This document shows, piece by piece, positions 43,736 through 54,545 of a stretch of 64,000 bases of DNA. Within the stretch, counting starts at the first letter, position 1. Every line of letters starts with the position of its first letter. A program made the translations under genes and the position numbers. Below the pieces are notes generated by a model that did no database searches, was not told the origin of the DNA, and worked only from the letters and a program-made list of their open reading frames with translations. Source of the DNA: Haematobia irritans (taxonomy: Eukaryota; Arthropoda; Insecta; Diptera; Muscidae); NCBI RefSeq assembly GCF_050003625.1, contig NC_134399.1:34674671-34738670 (forward strand). Reading direction: 5' to 3'.

Positions 43736-44873
43736 CTTTAAACTTAATTATATACGTATTTAATCGGCCTTTTTTAGTTTAATATATACCACGTATGGAC
43801 TATGTGGTATATATTACGGTGTTAGAAAGTTTTACCTTGCCATCGGCAAGTGTTACCCATAAGCGTAGGAAGGCCTCTGGGGAGGGGGCTTAGACCCCCC
43901 AGAAAAATTTTAGCCCCCCAGAATTTGAAAACCTATTTACGATTTTACATTTTTATAAAAATTAAACAAGTATATACTCGTACAACGCACAAAGTTCCAC
44001 TAAAGACTTTCATGCACAATCGAATTACTTGGGTTGTGGTAGAAGTTTGATATTTATGAAATAAAGCTGTGGTTGAACTTATGATTTAGTTGAATAAAAA
44101 ATAGTAATTGATATTAGAACTATTCTTTCATAAATTAATATCTTAATAATGCTGCAAAAAAGCGTCGCCAACTCCCAATTTTTTGCTGGGAAAAGTGTGG
44201 AACTACCCTACGGGAAATGGATCAACCACAGAACTGGTACAGGACTAGTCCCTGGTGTGTATGGACCAGTCCCAGTTCTGACCAAAACGTATGGAAGGGA
44301 CCGTCCACCTTTACATGGGTTTGTCATTGACGGAGTAAACTTACATTTTAGGACGCGTCTTGGACTCACCCCAAAGGACATGTCTTGGAACAATTTAGCA
44401 GGAGCAACCCATAAACAGGTCCTCAGGAACGAGTCTCGGACAAACTCTTAGAAATCTCTTTCAATTTGGGCTCCTAATCGAACCCGAAATGAAAAAAAAA
44501 ATTGAAATATATCGAAAAAAGGTTATTCTGATAATTTTATTTCACTAAATTTTATTTCACAATTTGCACCAATTTCTCGTAGGGTACTTTTAGTTGCTTT
44601 ATTATAAATTGATTCTCGAGTTATTTTGATGTCTATTTTTTATTAAATTTTATGAAATAAAACATTAGTTGAACCTATAAGTTCAGTCTATAAAGTTTTA
44701 GCTAGGGGGGCTATAGCCCCCTCTAGGAAAATTGTCTAGCTACGCTAATGGTGTTACCGCAACCCAAGTAATTCGATTGTGGATGACAGTCTTCAGTAGA
44801 AGTTTCTACGCAATCCATGGTGGAGGGTACATAAGCTTCGGCCTGGCCGAACTTACGGCCGTATATACTTGTT
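43736..44873 (-). mobile_element. mini-me-like 5' region, split by a hAT-type element
   Basis: On the minus strand it starts ACAAGTATATACGGCCG (44873) after an A-run and passes through ACCCTCCACCATGGATTGCG and CAATCGAATTACTTGGG. It is interrupted at 44750-43858 and ends near 43736 after TACCACGTATGG-type sequence. The region beyond the first monomer is missing. Confidence 0.7.
43858..44750. mobile_element. Non-autonomous hAT-type element with 8-bp target duplication
   Basis: 893 bp. Imperfect inverted ends: CATAAGCGTAG (43858) and, at the right, CTACGCTAATG (ending 44750), complementary to CATTAGCGTAG. The direct repeats GTGTTACC at 43850-43857 and 44751-44758 form an exact 8-bp duplication. 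G/C-run patches lie just inside both ends (GGGGAGGGGGC, GGGGGGCTATAGCCCCC). A mini-me-like 5' fragment is nested at about 43966-44041. The 100-codon open frame at 44149-44451 matches nothing I know and overlaps an inverted repeat (CAGAACTGG ... CCAGTTCTG, 44230-44282). Confidence 0.75.
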
Positions 44874-44972
44874 TTTTATAAATTCGTGACCATTACATTT
44901 CCAAATCATGAACGCTGGGTGTTCTATTTACAATGTATGGTGTTATTTCATCGTTGTTAGATTGGTTAGGTA
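44874..44972 (+). repeat. Second copy of the ~100-bp dispersed segment
   Basis: Nearly identical to 40669-40769. Followed by a fragment of the repeat seen at 18475-18767 (TGTTTCCATGCTCAAGATC, 45015). Confidence 0.65.
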
Positions 44973-45461
44973 TAGTGGCACATATTTTGGGTGTAATATG
45001 TTTCCTGTCCTTGTTTCCATGCTCAAGATCAAGTTCCTAATCACCTCTTCATCGATATGGTTAACAAATCCTCTCTAAACAGCAGTTCAAAACTTATGTA
45101 GTTTCCAGTTTCTGCAGAAATATATGAAAGGTTCATTATGGGTGAGTACCGACCGTCACGTTTAATGCACCATCGAGTAGTTCATAGTTATTTTGGCTTG
45201 GAGTCTTCCATTGAAATAAGTCTATTCTCAAGTTTTTTTTTTTAATTCGTTAATAATTTTATGAACATTCCTGAGAATTTAAACTTCTTCGCACATATAA
45301 TCATTTTTGATATCATCGAATCTGCTACCTAGCTGAAGCGAATGAAGTATTTTGAGTTTGCAACAGTTGCTAGTTTTCTACATTTACGACGTTTACAACT
45401 TGCGATAGTTGCAAAACTAAAAAGCGGACCATCTCGGATCATAATACAATTCTCTTTGTTA
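44973..45461. other. No gene seen
   Basis: Only a decayed copy of the dispersed repeat around 45010-45080; otherwise unrecognised AT-rich sequence. Confidence 0.45.
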
Positions 45462-45469
45462 ACTTCCGT

Positions 45470-46286
45470 CAGTGTTGCCAGGTAATTTTTGATTCTTCCC
45501 CCCAAATCTTAAGAAAAAACCCCTAAATTGTTCTAGACTTTTTGCAAAAACCCCCCAAAAAAATTTAAGAATGTTAATAAGTCAAAAAGGTGTCCCAAAA
45601 ATTAAATTTAACACAAATATATATACTGAAAATTTTTTTTTCTGAAGAACAAAATTTCTTTTGAAGTAAATAAAAATCACTAGATAACATCATTATACCA
45701 CTTTTCACAAATTCGGGTTTATTTGTCTAAAATTTCGTTCCTGAGGAAAGTAATTTTTCTATGGGTATAATAATACAAAATGTATATCAATATAAAGAGC
45801 AGACAAAACAATATAATTCAATGTATAAATCTTTCAAATCAAATTAATTAAAACAATAGCTTATAAAGTACAATTAATAGAAATAAAAAATAAACAAAAA
45901 TTAAAGTTCAGTAAATATATACATTATTCGGCAAAATTGTAGGCGTGAAATTATGAGACCAATAATTTAATTTTACTATACCATTTCTTAATTTGTTTTT
46001 AATTGTATCAAATATTAAAAATGCCCCTTCAACAGATGCGTTTAAAACAGAATGTCATTGCATACTTGCTTGTATTTAAGAACATGGGTTGATTCCCTCA
46101 TTTTTTTCTCAAAATTCATGCCAGAATTGTTCCAAATTTTGTTTAGAATTGCTCCACTTTATAAGGTCTAAAATAATTTTTTACCCCAAAAATCCCCCAA
46201 AATAAATGTTACCCCTAAAAATCCCACTAAACGTGTAAAAACCCCCTAAATTTGGGGGGGGGGAAACCCCCAACCTGGCAACACTG
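45470..46286. mobile_element. Non-autonomous hAT element (CAGTGTTGCCA ends)
   Basis: 817 bp with perfect 14-bp inverted ends, CAGTGTTGCCAGGT and its complement. CAGTG(T)TTGCCA is a common hAT terminus. Flanks ACTTCCGT (45462-45469) and TCTTCCGT (46287-46294) are an 8-bp duplication with one mismatch. Subterminal patches of CCCCCAAA / AAAACCCCC occur inside both ends (45499, 45550, 46190, 46255). Interior AT-rich, no transposase. Confidence 0.88.
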
Positions 46287-46294
46287 TCTTCCGT

Positions 46295-47640
46295 GTTTAT
46301 AATTTGCTCTAATGACTTCAGAATTTAGTTAAAAATGTCATTTAGACATCAATAGATTCTCTTAATGCTGTATTACATCTACTGCTTTCTACAATAAACA
46401 AAATTTTCTGCCATTTTTCAGTCATCGCATCTCGGAGTTTGACAATTCCTGTGACAATACACCCTCTACCATTATAATAAAGTTCACCTTGTTTTCATCT
46501 TTTGTCTTTCCAATTTCCCTAAATGTACTCTTCATTCAGATATTTCATAAACTTTTTAAGAATTTAGCGTCTAGTGAATTTTTATTCCTCCTAGATGATA
46601 TACTTTTGACATTCCTCTCGCTCTCATCTATTACCAATCAAAAGAAATTTTTCTGTAAATTTATCTTCATAAGAAAAAATAAAAATAAAAAAATAATAGG
46701 ACTGAGTTTAAAATACGAAAGAACAAAATTGGGGTAATTTTTGTTGCAGTACTTTGAGAGTTGTGCCACCCATCATGTCAGTTTGTCATGTGCTGCTTCT
46801 GCCGTAGTCTGTTTCAAGGAAACACTACGTATTTCTTCCCAAAGTGATACTACTCCATACACTATAAATTGTCTTCATTAGTGTCACCAACAACAATTGA
46901 ATTGAAGCTTGTCAACAATGAGAGAGTATTGTAATCAAACTGACAACGCCAACGTCGTATGCTCACTGAAGACATCCCAGAAGGAAGCAAGACAGACAGA
47001 CAGATAGACCGTTGCATGGCATTGGTGATTTGACTATGATGATGATGAACTTTGATGATGATGATGATTCCATAACAATCAAGCCTAATGGAATTTTGGA
47101 ATGAATGTCATAGGGAAAATATTGTATGTATGACATCTACGATGACATTCCGTATGTAGGAAGTCCACGATCTTTTGGGTTTCCATTTCTCTTTGTGTTC
47201 AATGACAAACACACACACACAAATTTTGAAATAGAAATGTCACCTTATGAGATCAAAATATTATTTATTGGCTTTTATATTTTTATTAGATGCTAACAAA
47301 AGAGTTCTTTATAAATGGTTTCGGGTTTGTTTTCTCAAATTGTTAAAATTTGATTTTGTAAAATTAGAAGAAGGTGCTAGAATACGTGTCTCTCCTTTCA
47401 TATGGGGATTTATAATTTTCGGGTAATTTTAGTATAGATTATTGTAATTTTTAAGAAATTAGAACCAGTCGTCGTAATGCAAATCGGAACAACTCTTTAA
47501 CATGGGTGACAGAAGTTGTTTAGTGAGGCATATGGAAGTGATTGCCAGAAGAGATGGAATTATCTACAATGAAAAATACTTCTAGTATTTTGGCAGGTTT
47601 ATGGTTTCTTCATAATATGGTGGGGGCAGCGATTACAATT
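46295..47640. other. No gene seen; mostly single-copy-looking DNA
   Basis: A GATGATGAT microsatellite-like patch occurs at 47035-47065 and an ACACACACAC run at 47210. The open frame at 46489-46737 is Phe/Lys-rich and unsupported. This may be host intergenic or intronic sequence. Confidence 0.5.
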
Positions 47641-48756
47641 ACCACAGTTGGTAGAATTTGGTAGGTATATTGATATCTTGGTAGATTTAGAAATTTTAAT
47701 CAAATTTCATATAGAAATAAAATTCTGACCAACTTTCCTATAGTAATAAAATTTTGAGAGAATTTTCTAAAGAAATAAAAATTCTATAGAAATTTTTAGA
47801 AAATATTCTATAGAAATAAATTTTTCTATAGAAATTAAAGTTTGATCAAATTTTCCATAGAAATAAAATTTTGAAAAAATTTTCTATAGAGATAGATTTT
47901 TGACCAAAATTTCTATAGAAATAAAATTTTGACTAAATTATCTATATAAATAAAATTTTGACCAAATTTTCTATAGAAATAAAATTACGGCAAAATTTTC
48001 TATAAACATAAAATTTTTACCAAATTTTCTATAGTAATAAAATTTTGAGAAAATTTTCTATAGTAATAAAATTTTGAGAAAATTTTATATAGAAATAAAT
48101 AAATTTATATATATTATCAATATAAATAAAATTTTGACCAGATTTGCTATAGAAATAATATTTTGACAAAATTTTATACAAACATAAAATTTTTACCAAA
48201 ATTTCTATAGAAATAAAATTTTGATAAATTTTTCTATAAACATAAAATTTTTACTAAATTTTCTATAAAAATAATGTGTTTACCAAATTTTCTATAGCAA
48301 TAAAATTTTTACCAAATTGTCTAAGGAAGTAAAATGTTGACCACATTTTCTATAGAAATAAAATTTTGACATAATTTTCTATAAACATAAAATTTTTACC
48401 AAAATTTCTATAGAAATAAAATTTTGATAAAATTTTCTATAAACATAAAATTTTTACCAAATTTTCTATTGTAATAAAATTTTGAGAAAATTTTATATAG
48501 AAATAAATAAATTTATATATATTATCAATATAAATAAAATTTTGACCAGATTTGCTATAGAAATAATATTTTGACAAAATTTTCTACAAACATAAAATTT
48601 TTACCAAAATTCCTATAGAAATGAAATTTTTATAAATTTTTCTATAAACATAAAATTTTTACCAAATTTTCTATAAACATAAAATTTTTACCAAATTTTC
48701 TATAAACATAAAATTTTTACCAAACTTTTTATAGAAATCAAATCTTCACCAAATTT

Positions 48757-48847
48757 TTATTTATTTATTTATTTATTAAAGAATTTAAAACCATAATAAA
48801 TTATGATATTAAATGAGATAGGTACTAACAACAAAGGTTTTCGACCT
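48757..48847 (-). mobile_element. ~90-bp retroposon-like insert (first array copy)
   Basis: On the minus strand it runs from AGGTCGAAAACCTTTGTTG through AATATCATAATTTATTATGG to an (AAAT)n tail. The array sequence ACCAAATTT occurs on both sides, as a target duplication. Its start point equals that of the unlinked copy at 63381. Confidence 0.6.
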
Positions 48848-49786
48848 AACCAAATTTTCTATAAAAGTAATAGTTTGCGAAAATTGTCTAAGAAATACAA
48901 TTTTGACTAAATTATCTATATAAAATAAAATGTTGACCAAATTTTCTATAGAAATAAAATTTTGATAAAATTTTCTATAAACATAACATTTTTACTAAAT
49001 TTTCTATAGCAATAAAATTTTGAGAAAATTTTCTATAGAAACAAAATTTTGACCAAATTGTCTAAGGAAGTAAAATGTTGACCACATAGAAATAAAATTT
49101 TGAAAAAATTTTCTATAGAAATAAATGTTTGACCAAAATTTCTATAGAAACAAAATGTTGACTAAATTATCTATATAAATAAAATTTTGACAAAATTTGC
49201 TATAGAAATAATATTTTGACAAAATTTTCTATAAACATAAAATTTTTACCAAATTTTCTATAAACATAAAATTTTTACTAAATTTTCTATAAACATAATG
49301 TGTTTACCAAAGTTTATATACCTATAGCAATAAAATTTTTACCAAATTGTCTAAGGAAGTAAAATGTTGACCACATTTTCTATAGAAATAAAATTTTGAC
49401 ACAATTTTCTATAAACATAAAATTTTTACCAAAATTTCTATAGAAATAAAATTTTGGTAAAATTTTCTATAAACATAAAATTTTCACCAAATTTTCTATA
49501 GTAATAAAATTTTGAGAAAATTTTATATAGAAATAAATAAATTTATATATATTATCAATATAAATAAAATTTTGACCAGATTTGCTATAGAAATAATATT
49601 TTGACAAAATTTTCTACAAACATAAAATTTTTACCAAAATTTCTATAGAAATAAAATTTTTATAAATTTTTCTATAAACATAAAATTTTTACCAAATTTT
49701 CTATAAACATAAAATTTTTACTAAATTTTCTATAAAAATAAAATTTTTACCAAACTTTTTATAGAAATCAAATCTTCACCAAATTT

Positions 49787-49877
49787 TTATTTATTTATTT
49801 ATTTATTAAAGAATTTAAAACCATAATAAATTATGATATTAAATGAGATAGGTACTAACAACAAAGGTTTTCGACCT
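49787..49877 (-). mobile_element. ~90-bp retroposon-like insert (duplicated with the array)
   Basis: Identical in context to 48757-48847 and displaced by exactly 1030 bp, so it was copied by array duplication, not by a new insertion. Confidence 0.6.
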
Positions 49878-51145
49878 AACCAAATTTTCTATAAAAGTAA
49901 TAGTTTGCGACAATTGTCTAAGAAATACAATTTTGACTTAATTATCTATATAAAATAAAATGTTGACCAAATTTTCTATAGCAATAAAATTTTGAGAAAA
50001 TTTTCTATAGAAATAAAATTTTGACCAAATTGTCTAAGGAAGTAAAATATTGACCACATTTTCTATAGAAATAAAATTTTGAAAAAAATTTCTATAGAAA
50101 TAAATGTTTGACCAAAATTTCTATAGAAACAAAATGTTGACTAAATTATCTATATAAATAAAATTTTGACCAAATTTGCTATAGAAATAATATTTTGACA
50201 AAATTTTCTATAAACATAAAATTTTTACCAAAATTTCTATAGAAATAAAATGTTTACCAAATTTTCTATAAACATAAAATTTTTATTAAATTTTCTATAA
50301 ACATAAAATTTTTACCAAATTTTCTATAACAATAAAATGTTGACCAAATTTTCTAAAGACATAAATTTTTGACCAAATATTCTAAAGACATAAAATTTAG
50401 TCCAAATTGTCTAAGGAAGTAAAATGTTGACCAACTTTCCTATAGAAATAAAATTTTGAGAGAATTTTCTAAAGAAATAAAAATTCTATAGAAATAACAT
50501 TTTTTGTAAATATTCTATAGAAATAAAATTTTCTATAAAAATAAAATTTTGACCAAATTTTCAGTAGAAATAAAATTTTGACCAAATTTTCCATAGAAAT
50601 AAAATTTTGAAAAAATTGTCTATAGAGATAAATGTTTGACCAAAATTTCTATAGAAATAAAATTTTGATAAAATTATCTATATAAATAAAATTTTGACCA
50701 AATTTTCTATAGAAATAAAATTTTGATAAAATTTTCTATAAACATAAAATTTTTACCAAATTTTCTTTAGTAATAAAATTTTGAGAAAATTTTATATAGA
50801 AATAAATAAATTTATATAAATTATCAATATAAATAAAATTTTGACCAAATTTGCTATAGAAATAATATTTTGACAAAATTTTCTACAAACATAAAATTTT
50901 TACCAAAATTTCTATAGAAATAAAATTTTGATAAATTTTTCTATAAACATAAAATTTTTACCAAATTTTCCATAAACATAAAATTCTTACTAAATTTTCT
51001 ATAAACATAAAATTTTTACTAAATTTTCTATAAACATAAAATTTTTACCAAATTTTCTTTAGCAATAAAATTTTGACCAAAATGTCTAAGGAAGTAAAAT
51101 GTTGACCGCATTTTCTATAGAAATAAAATTTTAACAAATTTTTTT

Positions 51146-51458
51146 CGGAGGTTTTTCGGAGGGTTCAAGTGTGGTTTTTGTTGGGTTTGATAAACTGCCT
51201 GAATTTATTCTGATAATTGGTTGATAGTTTTGCTGCAAGTAGAGGATGCTGATGAGGAATGTGGTAATTCCGAAACGTGCGTCCATCCAACCATCTTGCA
51301 GTCTATAGGGCTTTGCCCAAATAAATTTGACAAACATTCTTTTCCTCTGTTGGTTAAGCTACTCTTGTAGTTTAGTCAATGTATGGTTTTAAGCTGCAAT
51401 AAAAAACAACAACAATGCTTAAAGAACAAAACCAACAATAACAAAACAAAACAAATGG
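51146..51458 (+). mobile_element. Retroelement 3' fragment with hammerhead ribozyme, inserted in array 3
   Basis: About 310 bp of non-array DNA. The last ~120 bp (CTTTTCCTCTGTTGGTTAAG ... AACAACAACAATGC ... AACAAAACAAA) are nearly identical to 55421-55540, which defines the 3' terminus of a family with an A-rich end. The upstream part contains the ribozyme. Penelope-like elements are the best-known carriers of such motifs in animals; no RT segment is present here to confirm it. Confidence 0.7.
51244..51288 (+). ncRNA. Type I minimal hammerhead ribozyme candidate
   Basis: All conserved parts are present in order. Stem I strand GGATG (51244-51248); core CTGATGA (51249-51255); stem II GGAAT / ATTCC (51256-51260, 51267-51271) with loop GTGGTA; core GAAA (51272-51275); stem III ACG / CGT with a two-base loop (51275-51282); the cleavage-site C at 51283; closing stem I strand CATCC (51284-51288), fully complementary to GGATG. 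Cleavage is expected after C51283. A very short stem III is usual for retroelement-encoded hammerheads. Self-cleavage is predicted from pattern only. Confidence 0.85.
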
Positions 51459-51772
51459 AAAAATTTTCTATAAACATAAATTTTTTACCAAAAAGTAAAA
51501 TTTTGAGAAAATTTTCTTACAAATACAATTTTGAAAAGATTATCTATACAAATAAAATTTTCCATAGCAATAAAAGTTTGAGAAATATTTCTATAGATAT
51601 AAAATGTTTAAAAAATTTTCTAAAGAAATACAATTTTGCGAAAATTTTTCATGCAATAAAATTTTGAGAAAATTTGCTATAGAAATAAAAATTTGACCAA
51701 ATATTCTATAGAAAAAAATTTGACCAAGTTTTATAGAAATCCAATTTTGACAGTATTTTATAATTTTTTATA
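51459..51772 (-). repeat. 29-bp minisatellite, array 3 (distal part)
   Basis: The array resumes after the retroelement fragment (AAAAATTTTCTATAAACATAAA) and degenerates by about 51770. Confidence 0.8.
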
Positions 51773-53060
51773 ATTAATAAATGAATTATTTTTTTGTGTG
51801 TTCATAATGTTCAACTTTACTTCATAATTTGCCATCGCCATATTCCATTCCCACAATAAAGTTTTAGCCATTCCTAAATGGCGTCTCTTCGATCTTCGTT
51901 ATCTCTTAAAACTAAAACATTTTATTAATGGCCAACTATATTCAAAATATGTCTGTTAGTTTTTCACATGAATAAATATTGATTGGGTCGACTATGTTGT
52001 TTGTTTACACCACAACATCGAATTTGCATTTATGCAATTCCCATGTAACCAAATCCATTCGAGCGAGGGTCTCTATGAATTCGAAATTTTCTACAAATGT
52101 GGCATAGTAAACTTGTTGCATGCAATCAAATGTAGTCAATGAACATTTTTATGTAATTTCTGGTGGAAAGGAAAAATCCCCCCCCCCCCCAAAAAAAAAA
52201 CAAAAATCTACTCCAAGATGTTAGTAAAGATTTTAAATGGCTAGACGTTACGAATGTTAGAGTCATTGGAAAATAGGAATTTTATTTGCAATTCATTTGA
52301 GCGAGTATTGAAATACAATCACCTTTAAAGTTTCCACCTCCAAGGGAGGTCTACAAAACTTACGAGCTTCCATTTGGGGATAATTTATTAGGCCAAGTTT
52401 TTAATCTCTTATATACAATCTATTATTTTTTTCTCCCTCGAAAAAAGTGAAAAAATGCTACTACCGGCATTTTAATATCCACACAACAGAGGTTTTCCGC
52501 AATTAATTCAGTTTAACTAAGCCATCATTTCAAGTAATTCACGATTTGTTTTCCTAGTCTGTGGCACTATGTCATACAACTTTGTGCTTGATTACCATTT
52601 TTCATCATAACTAGGCTATAAAATTGTGCGTTTTGGGTTGTTTTTTTTATTTAAAATGGTCATCTGAAAAAATTACCAGTTTTCTTACCAGGGTTTGGTT
52701 TCCGCGAATTATAACTCTAGGTATGGATTCGAAATTGATCTAGTGGAAAATGTTTAATTGGTGTGCAGATTTCACTGCTTTGCCTAGTGGAAAACAAGCC
52801 ATACAAAAAAATCACAAAAAACACGCCTTTGCAAAATACGTATGGAAGACAGGAGATAATTAATATACATGCAGGTTTAAGTACGAGGGTCGAGTGGGAA
52901 GTTTTATTAGTATGTAGTGGACTCGAAGACTATAGCACAATGTGTCGAAAAGTTGGGTTTGCTTACTAATCACCATAGGATGAGGGGTAAGATACGTTTG
53001 ATATTCCGAATTTTGGGGTTCAGGCCATCCATAAAGCATAAAATAAAAAAAGAGCTATAT
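51773..53060. other. No gene seen; single-copy-looking DNA
   Basis: No transposon ends or conserved motifs; a C-run/A-run at 52178-52200. The short frames at 52763-53099 are unsupported. Confidence 0.5.
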
Positions 53061-53068
53061 ATTCTTAT

Positions 53069-54412
53069 ACCCTCCACCATAGGATGGGGGGTATATTAAC
53101 TTTGTCATTCCGTTTGTAACACATCGAAATATTGTTCTAAGACCCCATAAAGTATATATATTCTGGGTCGTGGTGAAATTCTGAGTCGATCTGAGCATGT
53201 CCGTCCGTCTGTTGAAATCACGCTAACTTCCGAACGAAACAAGCTATCGACTTGAAACTTGGCACAAGTAGTTGTTATTGATGTAGGTCGGATGGTATTG
53301 CAAATGGGCCATATCGGTCCACTTTTACGTATAGCCCCCATATAAACGGACCCCCAAATTTGGCTTGCAGATCCTCTAAGAGCAGCAAATTTCATTCGAT
53401 CCGGCTGAAATTTGGTACATGGTGTTAGTATATGGTCTCTAACAACCATGCAAAAGTTGGTCTACATCGGTCCATAATTATATATAGCCCCCATATAAAA
53501 CGATCCCCCGATTTGGCTTTCGAAGCCTCTAAGAGAAGCAAATTTCATCCGATCCGGCTGAAATTTGGTACATAGTGTTAGTATATGGTCTCTAACAACT
53601 ATGCAAAAATTGATCTACATCGGTCAATAATTATATAGAGCCCCCATATAAACCGATCCCCCGATTTGGCTTTCGGAGTCTCTAAGAGAAGCAAATTTCA
53701 TCCGATCCGGCTGAAATTTGGTACATAGTGTTAGTATATGGTCTCTAACAACCATGCAAAAATTGGTCGACATCGGTCCATAATTATATATAGCCCCCAT
53801 ATAAACCGATCCCCCGATTTGGCTTTCGGAGCCTCTAAGAGAAGCAAATTTCACCCGATCCGGCTGAAATTTGGTACATTGTGTTAGTATATGGTCTTTA
53901 GTAACCATGCAAAAATTGGTCCATGTCGGTCCATTATTATATATAGCCCCCATATAAACCGATCACCAGATTTGGCTTGCGGAGCCTCTAAGAGAAGCAA
54001 ATTTCATCCTATCCGGCTGAAATTTGGTACATGGTGTTAGTATATGGTCTCTAATCACCATGCAAAAATTGGTCCACATCGGTGCATAATTATATATAGC
54101 TCCATATAAACCGATCGCCAGATTTGACCTCCGGAGCCTCTTGGAAGACCAAAATTCATCTGATTCAGTTGATATTTGATACGTGGTGTTAATATATGGC
54201 CTCAAACACCCATGCAAAAATTGGTCGAAATTGGTCCATATTTATGTATAGCCCCCATATAAACCGATCCCCAGATTTGACCTCCGGAGCCCCTTGGAAG
54301 AGCAAAATTCATCGGATTCGGTTGAAATTTGGTACGTGGTGGTAGTATATGATATTTAACAACCATGCCAAAAGTGGTCCATATCAGTCCATAATCAATG
54401 CAAAGGCAATGC
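53069..54412 (-). mobile_element. mini-me-like element, 5'-truncated
   Basis: The 3' hairpin, TA locus and a short (GTCC)n (53200-53210) are followed by monomers whose CATATAAA core lies at 53339, 53492, 53645, 53798, 53951, 54103 and 54256: spacings 153, 153, 153, 153, 152, 153. It ends at CATAATCA near 54397, the same monomer position at which 41399-42366 ends. Confidence 0.82.
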
Positions 54413-54545
54413 AAAGGACCCAAAAAGGGAGTACTTCCGTCCTATGACAAGCCCATATAAAATTCATTGGAGATGATCCAAGTTTGCACTACTTCCGGAT
54501 CACAGATTGGGGATCCAAACTACTTTTTTGGAAGCTATTTTTTTG
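54413..54545. other. No gene seen
   Basis: Unrecognised spacer between the mini-me-like element and array 4. Confidence 0.4.

Larger units (their letters stand above)
47641..51140 (-). repeat. 29-bp minisatellite, array 3, with 1.03-kb higher-order duplication
   Basis: About 120 monomers in the orientation opposite to array 1 (TTTCTATAGAAATAAAATTTTGAC). It begins ACCACAGTTGGTAGAATTTGG, the complement of the right end of array 4. Marker variants such as AAATAAATAAATTTATATATATTATC (48093, 48497, 49530, 50803) and the ~90-bp insert at 48757 / 49787 show higher-order copying with an offset of 1030 bp. Confidence 0.9.

Noticed and set aside
44149..44451. A 100-codon ORF as a possible gene
   Set aside because: It lies inside a non-autonomous hAT element, overlaps an inverted repeat and has no recognisable domain.
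46489..46737. An 82-codon ORF in single-copy-looking DNA
   Set aside because: Phe/Lys-rich composition in AT-rich DNA, with no homologous motif or splice context.
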